Shown piece by piece: positions 60,091-64,000 of a DNA stretch of 64,000 bases. The stretch is from Naasia sp. (GTDB lineage Bacteria > Actinomycetota > Actinomycetes > Actinomycetales > Microbacteriaceae): contig NZ_JAODMK010000010.1 in NCBI RefSeq assembly GCF_025465545.1, positions 109,813-173,812 on the forward strand. Direction: 5' to 3'. Under the pieces are notes generated by a model. The model was not told the origin of the DNA. It did no database searches and was given only the letters and a program-made list of their open reading frames with translations. The number at the start of each line of letters is the position of its first letter. Within the stretch, counting starts at the first letter, position 1. A program made the translations under genes and the position numbers.

Positions 60091-61524
60091 CTACTGAGGC
60101 CGGACCGGCCGGACGTGGCCCCGCTCGCTCTCGCGGACTGCCGCCGGCAGCCCGCCCGCCTTGGTGAGCAGGGCGATGAACATGCCGTCGGTGCCGTGCC
60201 GGTGCGGCCAGAGCTGCACCGCGCGGCCCACGCCGGCGTCGCGGAGCGCCCCACCGGTGGCCTCGGCGAGGAGCGCTGCCGTGTCGAGTGCGACGAGCTC
60301 GGCATGCCGCTCGAGGGCCGCGGCGACGATCGCCCGCGTCTCGTCGAGGTGCGGCGAGCAGGTGACGTAGGCGAGGAGTCCGCCGGGCTTGAGCGCGCCG
60401 AAGGCCGCGTCGAGCAGCTCGGCCTGCAGCGGCGCGAGCGCGGCGACATCGTCCGGCGACTTCCGCCAGCGCGCCTCGGGCCGGCGGCGCAGCGCGCCGA
60501 GCCCGGTGCAGGGCGCGTCGAGGAGGATCCGGTCGAAGTAGCCCTCCTCGCCCGTGCCGAACCGGCGGGCGTCGCCGATGACCACCTGGTGCACTCCCGG
60601 GACGGCGTCGAGCGCTCCCTGGACGAGCGCCGCCCGGCCGGGGAGCACCTCGTTGGCGAGAAGGGCCGCTCCCCCGAGTGCGGCGTCCGCGGCGAGCACC
60701 GCGGCCTTGCCTCCGGGGCCCGCGCACATGTCCAGCCAGCGCTCGCCGAGCGAGACGGGGCGCGAGCGGCTGAGCGCGAGCGCGGCGAGCTGGGAGCCCT
60801 CGTCCTGCACGCGGACGGTGCCTGCCCGCACGGCCGGCAGGGCGAGCGGGTCGCCGCTGCTGAGAACCATGCCGAGCGGGGAGAAGTCGGTGGGCAGGAG
60901 GCCGACCTCGCTGCGGTCGCCGAGCCCCGGCAGGGCGACGAGGCCGACCTTCGGCGGGGCGTTGTCGGCCTCGAGGAGGTAGGTGAGCTCGGATTCGCGT
61001 CCCTCGGCGGCGAGGGCGTTCCGGAACGCCCGGACCACCCAGGCGGGATGGGAGTGCAGCACGGAGAGCCGCTCGTCCTCGCCCTCGGTGCCCTCGAGCA
61101 CCCGGTTGAGCCACTCCTCCCGGTCCGTGCGGGCGATGGTGCGGAGCACGCCGTTGACGAATCCGCTGCCGGAGCGGACTCCGGACTCCTTCGCCTGCAG
61201 CACGGCCTCGTTGACCGCGGCGTGCGGGGCGACGCGCATCGACAGCAGCTGGTGCGCGCCGAGCCGGAGCACGTCCCGGAGCGGCGGGTCGACCCGCGCG
61301 ATCGGGCGGCCGGAGACCAGCTCGATCACCCGGTCGTAGTAGCCCGAGCGCCGGAGCGTGCCGTAGGTGAGTTCGGTGGCGAGGGCGGCGTCGGCGGTGC
61401 TGAGTCCGGCGCGGTGCACGCGCGCCGGCAGCAGCAGGTTGGCGTAGGCGTCCTCCGCCCGGACGGCGCGGATGACCTCGAGCGCGACGCGGCGCGCGGG
61501 CTGGACGCGGGGCGCGGCGCTCAC
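60091..61524 (-). CDS. 16S rRNA (cytosine-C5)-methyltransferase RsmB/Sun family
   Basis: VSAAPRVQPARRVALEVIRAVRAEDAYANLLLP (NusB-like N-term); WLDMCAGPGGKAAVLAADA; DRILLDAPCTGLGALRRRPEARW. Confidence 0.95.
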   Translation of the reverse strand: MSAAPRVQPARRVALEVIRAVRAEDAYANLLLPARVHRAGLSTADAALATELTYGTLRRSGYYDRVIELVSGRPIARVDPPLRDVLRLGAHQLLSMRVAPHAAVNEAVLQAKESGVRSGSGFVNGVLRTIARTDREEWLNRVLEGTEGEDERLSVLHSHPAWVVRAFRNALAAEGRESELTYLLEADNAPPKVGLVALPGLGDRSEVGLLPTDFSPLGMVLSSGDPLALPAVRAGTVRVQDEGSQLAALALSRSRPVSLGERWLDMCAGPGGKAAVLAADAALGGAALLANEVLPGRAALVQGALDAVPGVHQVVIGDARRFGTGEEGYFDRILLDAPCTGLGALRRRPEARWRKSPDDVAALAPLQAELLDAAFGALKPGGLLAYVTCSPHLDETRAIVAAALERHAELVALDTAALLAEATGGALRDAGVGRAVQLWPHRHGTDGMFIALLTKAGGLPAAVRESERGHVRPVRPQ

Positions 61525-62453
61525 GCCTGCTCCAGGTCGGCGCTGAGGGAGGCGACGCCGCCGAGGCCCCGCCACCAGGCGGCCGCCGCCATGGCCCGCC
61601 TGCCGCTCGGCTGCACGACCACCAGCTCGACCGGCACGGTCCCAGTGCCGAGCACGACCGAACGGCCGCGGAGGGTGAGTTCGCCCGGGCGGACGCCGGC
61701 GCTGTCCCGCGACGGCGCCGCCTCGTGCACCTTGAGCCGCTCACCGGAGAGCATCAGGTAGGCACCCGGCTCCGGCGTCGCGCCGCGCACCCGGTCGAGC
61801 ACCCGATCGGCGCTCTGGCGCCAGTCGATGGCGCCGTCGAGCAGGGTGAGCTTGGGGGCGAGGGTCGGCTCGCCCTCCTGCGGCACCCCGACCGCGGTGC
61901 CGTCCGCGAGGTCGTCGACGACCCGGGCGAGGACGGCGGCGCCCCGCTCGGCGAGGACCCCGAGCAGGTGTCCGGCCGTCTCGTGCCGGCCGATCGTGTG
62001 CTCCTCACGGGCGTAGACCGGGCCGGTGTCCATGCCCGCCTCCAACTGGAAGACGCTCACGCCGGTGACCGCGTCGCCCGCGAGCAGGGCGCGCTGCACC
62101 GGAGCCGCACCGCGCCAGCGCGGCAGCAGCGAGAAGTGCAGATTGATCCAGCCGAGCCGCGGAACGGACAGCAGGGGCTCGCGCAGGAGCTTGCCGTAGG
62201 CCACGACCACGCCGAGGTCCGGCTCGACCGCCGCGAGCGAGGCGCTCACCTCCGCGTCCAGCACGGTCGGTCGCAGCACCGGGAGGGCGAGACGCTCGGC
62301 CGCCTCCGCGACCGGCGAGGGGGTGAGCACCCGCTTTCGGCCGAGGGGCGCGTCGGGGCGGGTGAGCACCATTGCGACCTCGTGCTCCCCCGCGGCGAGG
62401 GTCCTGAGGCTCGGCACCGCAGGCGACGGAGTGCCGGCGAAGACCAGCCTCAT
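61521..62453 (-). CDS. fmt: Methionyl-tRNA formyltransferase
   Basis: [75 protein letters not shown]. Confidence 0.98.
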   Translation of the reverse strand: MRLVFAGTPSPAVPSLRTLAAGEHEVAMVLTRPDAPLGRKRVLTPSPVAEAAERLALPVLRPTVLDAEVSASLAAVEPDLGVVVAYGKLLREPLLSVPRLGWINLHFSLLPRWRGAAPVQRALLAGDAVTGVSVFQLEAGMDTGPVYAREEHTIGRHETAGHLLGVLAERGAAVLARVVDDLADGTAVGVPQEGEPTLAPKLTLLDGAIDWRQSADRVLDRVRGATPEPGAYLMLSGERLKVHEAAPSRDSAGVRPGELTLRGRSVVLGTGTVPVELVVVQPSGRRAMAAAAWWRGLGGVASLSADLEQA

Positions 62454-62483
62454 CCTGTCGCCTCCCGCCGTGGCCCGCGCCGC

Positions 62484-64000
62484 TCAGAGGGCATCGGGGT
62501 CGTCCATTCGGACTCTGAGTGTAGGCGGCGGCCGTCGGTCCCGCCCGCTCGAGGCGCGGTCGGCGACGCTCTGGGGGCGGCGGCCGCTTGCGGCCCGGAG
62601 GATGCCGGTGCGGAGCACTCCGGCCACTGCCGCGCCGTGGGCGTAGTCGAAGCGGACGACGGTGCGGACCAGGCCGTCGGCCGGCTCGCTGCTGACCACC
62701 GTCGCGCCGGCCGCCTCCGCCTCGGCGAGCACCGGCTCGAGCACCCTGCTCGGTCCGGTGAGGGTGGCGACGCGCACGGCGGGAGGAAACCGGAGCTCCC
62801 GCCGCTCGGCCACCTCATGGGCGAGGAAGTCGGACTGCCGCCAGGTCGCCACCGCGCGTCCCAGCGGGCCGCCGACCCCGACGAGGTGCACGGGGGCGCC
62901 GGGCGCGGCCAGCGAGGCGGCCGCGGACCACCAGCGCAGGCAGTCCTCCGCGACGCGGGCGCTCTCCCGCATCAGCATCCGCTGGCCGTCGAGGAGCAGC
63001 ACCGCCCGGTAGCCGCCGTCGGCGATCGGCTCGGCGCCCCGAGTGGCGATCACGAGCGCTGGCTGGGCGTCGACGCGTTCGAGCGGCCGCTCGCCGTCGG
63101 AGATCAGCACCCGCACCCCGGGGAACGCGCGGCCGAGGTCGTAGGCGGTGCGTCCCGCGTCCGCAGCCATGGGGGTGCCCGCCCGCAGCGCGTCGAGCGC
63201 GGCGTTCCCCGGCCGGGCCACCTGCAGCAGAACGGGGCCCTGAAGAACGGCCTCGCTCGCGGCACGCCAGGCGGCCTGTGGGATGCGCGGTGAGCCCGGA
63301 TCGTCGGGGGTGAGGATCACGTGCGGCGGACGGAGCCGTCGCGGGGCGATCGCGGTGAGCCAGCCCAGCTCCACCAGCCGTTCCGCCGCTGCGGACCGAG
63401 CGTGCCCGAGGAGCACGAGGGTGCAGCCTGACTGCTCCTGGCGGACGAGAGCCGCGTCGCGGGCGTGCACGTACGGCGCGAGCTGCTCCCCGAGCAGGGA
63501 GTCCCCGTCGTTCCAGACCGCGAGCAGGCCGAGCCGGTGCACCGGGGCGTAGACCGCCGAGCGGTTGCCGACGACGATGCTGGGCCGCTCCTCCAGGGCG
63601 GACAGGAAGCCCAGGTAGCGCTCGGGGCCGCTCTGCCTGGCGTCGAGGCGCAGCACGGGACCGGCTCCGGGCAGGGACGCCAGGGCGAGCTGCACCTGGT
63701 CCTGGTCCCGATAGTCGGGCAGCACGAGCACCGCGCTGCGGCCCTGGCCCAGCTCGTGCACCGCGAGCCGGGCGAGCGTGAGCGCCCAGGCGCCGATCCA
63801 GCCGCCGCCCACCTCCACCAGGCCCGGGATCGCCTCGACGGCGAGGCGGGAGCCGGGCTCGGCGGGGAGGGCGTCGCCGTAGTCGGCGAGCTCGACGACC
63901 GGCGGCGGCCCCTCTGGCTCCTCGGGCCGCCGCCCGTTGCGCCAGGCCTTCTCCACCCGCACCTGCCGACGGGGAATCGCGAGGCGCAGAACGTCGCTGG
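62484..64000 (-). CDS. priA: Primosomal protein N' (PriA), partial; actinobacterial degenerate type
   Basis: Open to window end; ...RRQVRVEKAWRNGRRPEEPEGPPPVVELADYGDALPAEPGSRLAVEAIPGLVEVG...; adjacent to fmt-rsmB. Confidence 0.8.
   Translation of the reverse strand, partial: SDVLRLAIPRRQVRVEKAWRNGRRPEEPEGPPPVVELADYGDALPAEPGSRLAVEAIPGLVEVGGGWIGAWALTLARLAVHELGQGRSAVLVLPDYRDQDQVQLALASLPGAGPVLRLDARQSGPERYLGFLSALEERPSIVVGNRSAVYAPVHRLGLLAVWNDGDSLLGEQLAPYVHARDAALVRQEQSGCTLVLLGHARSAAAERLVELGWLTAIAPRRLRPPHVILTPDDPGSPRIPQAAWRAASEAVLQGPVLLQVARPGNAALDALRAGTPMAADAGRTAYDLGRAFPGVRVLISDGERPLERVDAQPALVIATRGAEPIADGGYRAVLLLDGQRMLMRESARVAEDCLRWWSAAASLAAPGAPVHLVGVGGPLGRAVATWRQSDFLAHEVAERRELRFPPAVRVATLTGPSRVLEPVLAEAEAAGATVVSSEPADGLVRTVVRFDYAHGAAVAGVLRTGILRAASGRRPQSVADRASSGRDRRPPPTLRVRMDDPDAL

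Overview
High-GC actinobacterial chromosome segment. Gene content and order suggest Microbacteriaceae, but this is inference. It is almost entirely core metabolism and housekeeping, with about 52 credible CDS and one tRNA-Leu(CAA). Left part: sufD(partial)-sufB, ctaA-ctaB, then the divergent tkt-tal-pgi-zwf-opcA-pgl operon, followed by rbpA, secG, a PknB-like kinase, tpiA-pgk-gapA, sodA, whiA-rapZ-uvrC-uvrA, hemerythrin and VOC genes, uvrB and coaE. Middle: a lone glycosyltransferase, rpsA, a DUF885 protein, an orphan PTS EIIA, polA, a thioesterase, a DUF559/Vsr-like endonuclease-fold gene, an ANTAR regulator and the tRNA. Right part: a hydrolase, pyk, gltD-gltB, lgt, trpA-trpB-trpC, a HGxxPAAW protein, a Trp-associated membrane protein, trpE, hisI-hisF-hisG-hisE, rpe, rsmB, fmt and priA(partial). 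No prophage, IS element, CRISPR array or rRNA was seen. The most interesting signals are non-coding. (1) A pair of about 53-nt near-palindromic REP-like elements (ACTTGCCACTT..AT.ACGCT...AGCGTCATT..CTGGCAAGT) brackets the DUF559 nuclease-fold gene and could be an undescribed element/nuclease pair. (2) Matching GTGTCGGAG-N8/9-TAAACT promoters lie in front of uvrB and uvrA, with apparently leaderless starts; they resemble the RecA-independent (PafBC-type) DNA-damage promoter, and polA has a weaker version. (3) A 47-bp tandem duplication at the pgk/tpiA junction creates chained decoy start codons and overlapping 19-codon uORFs.
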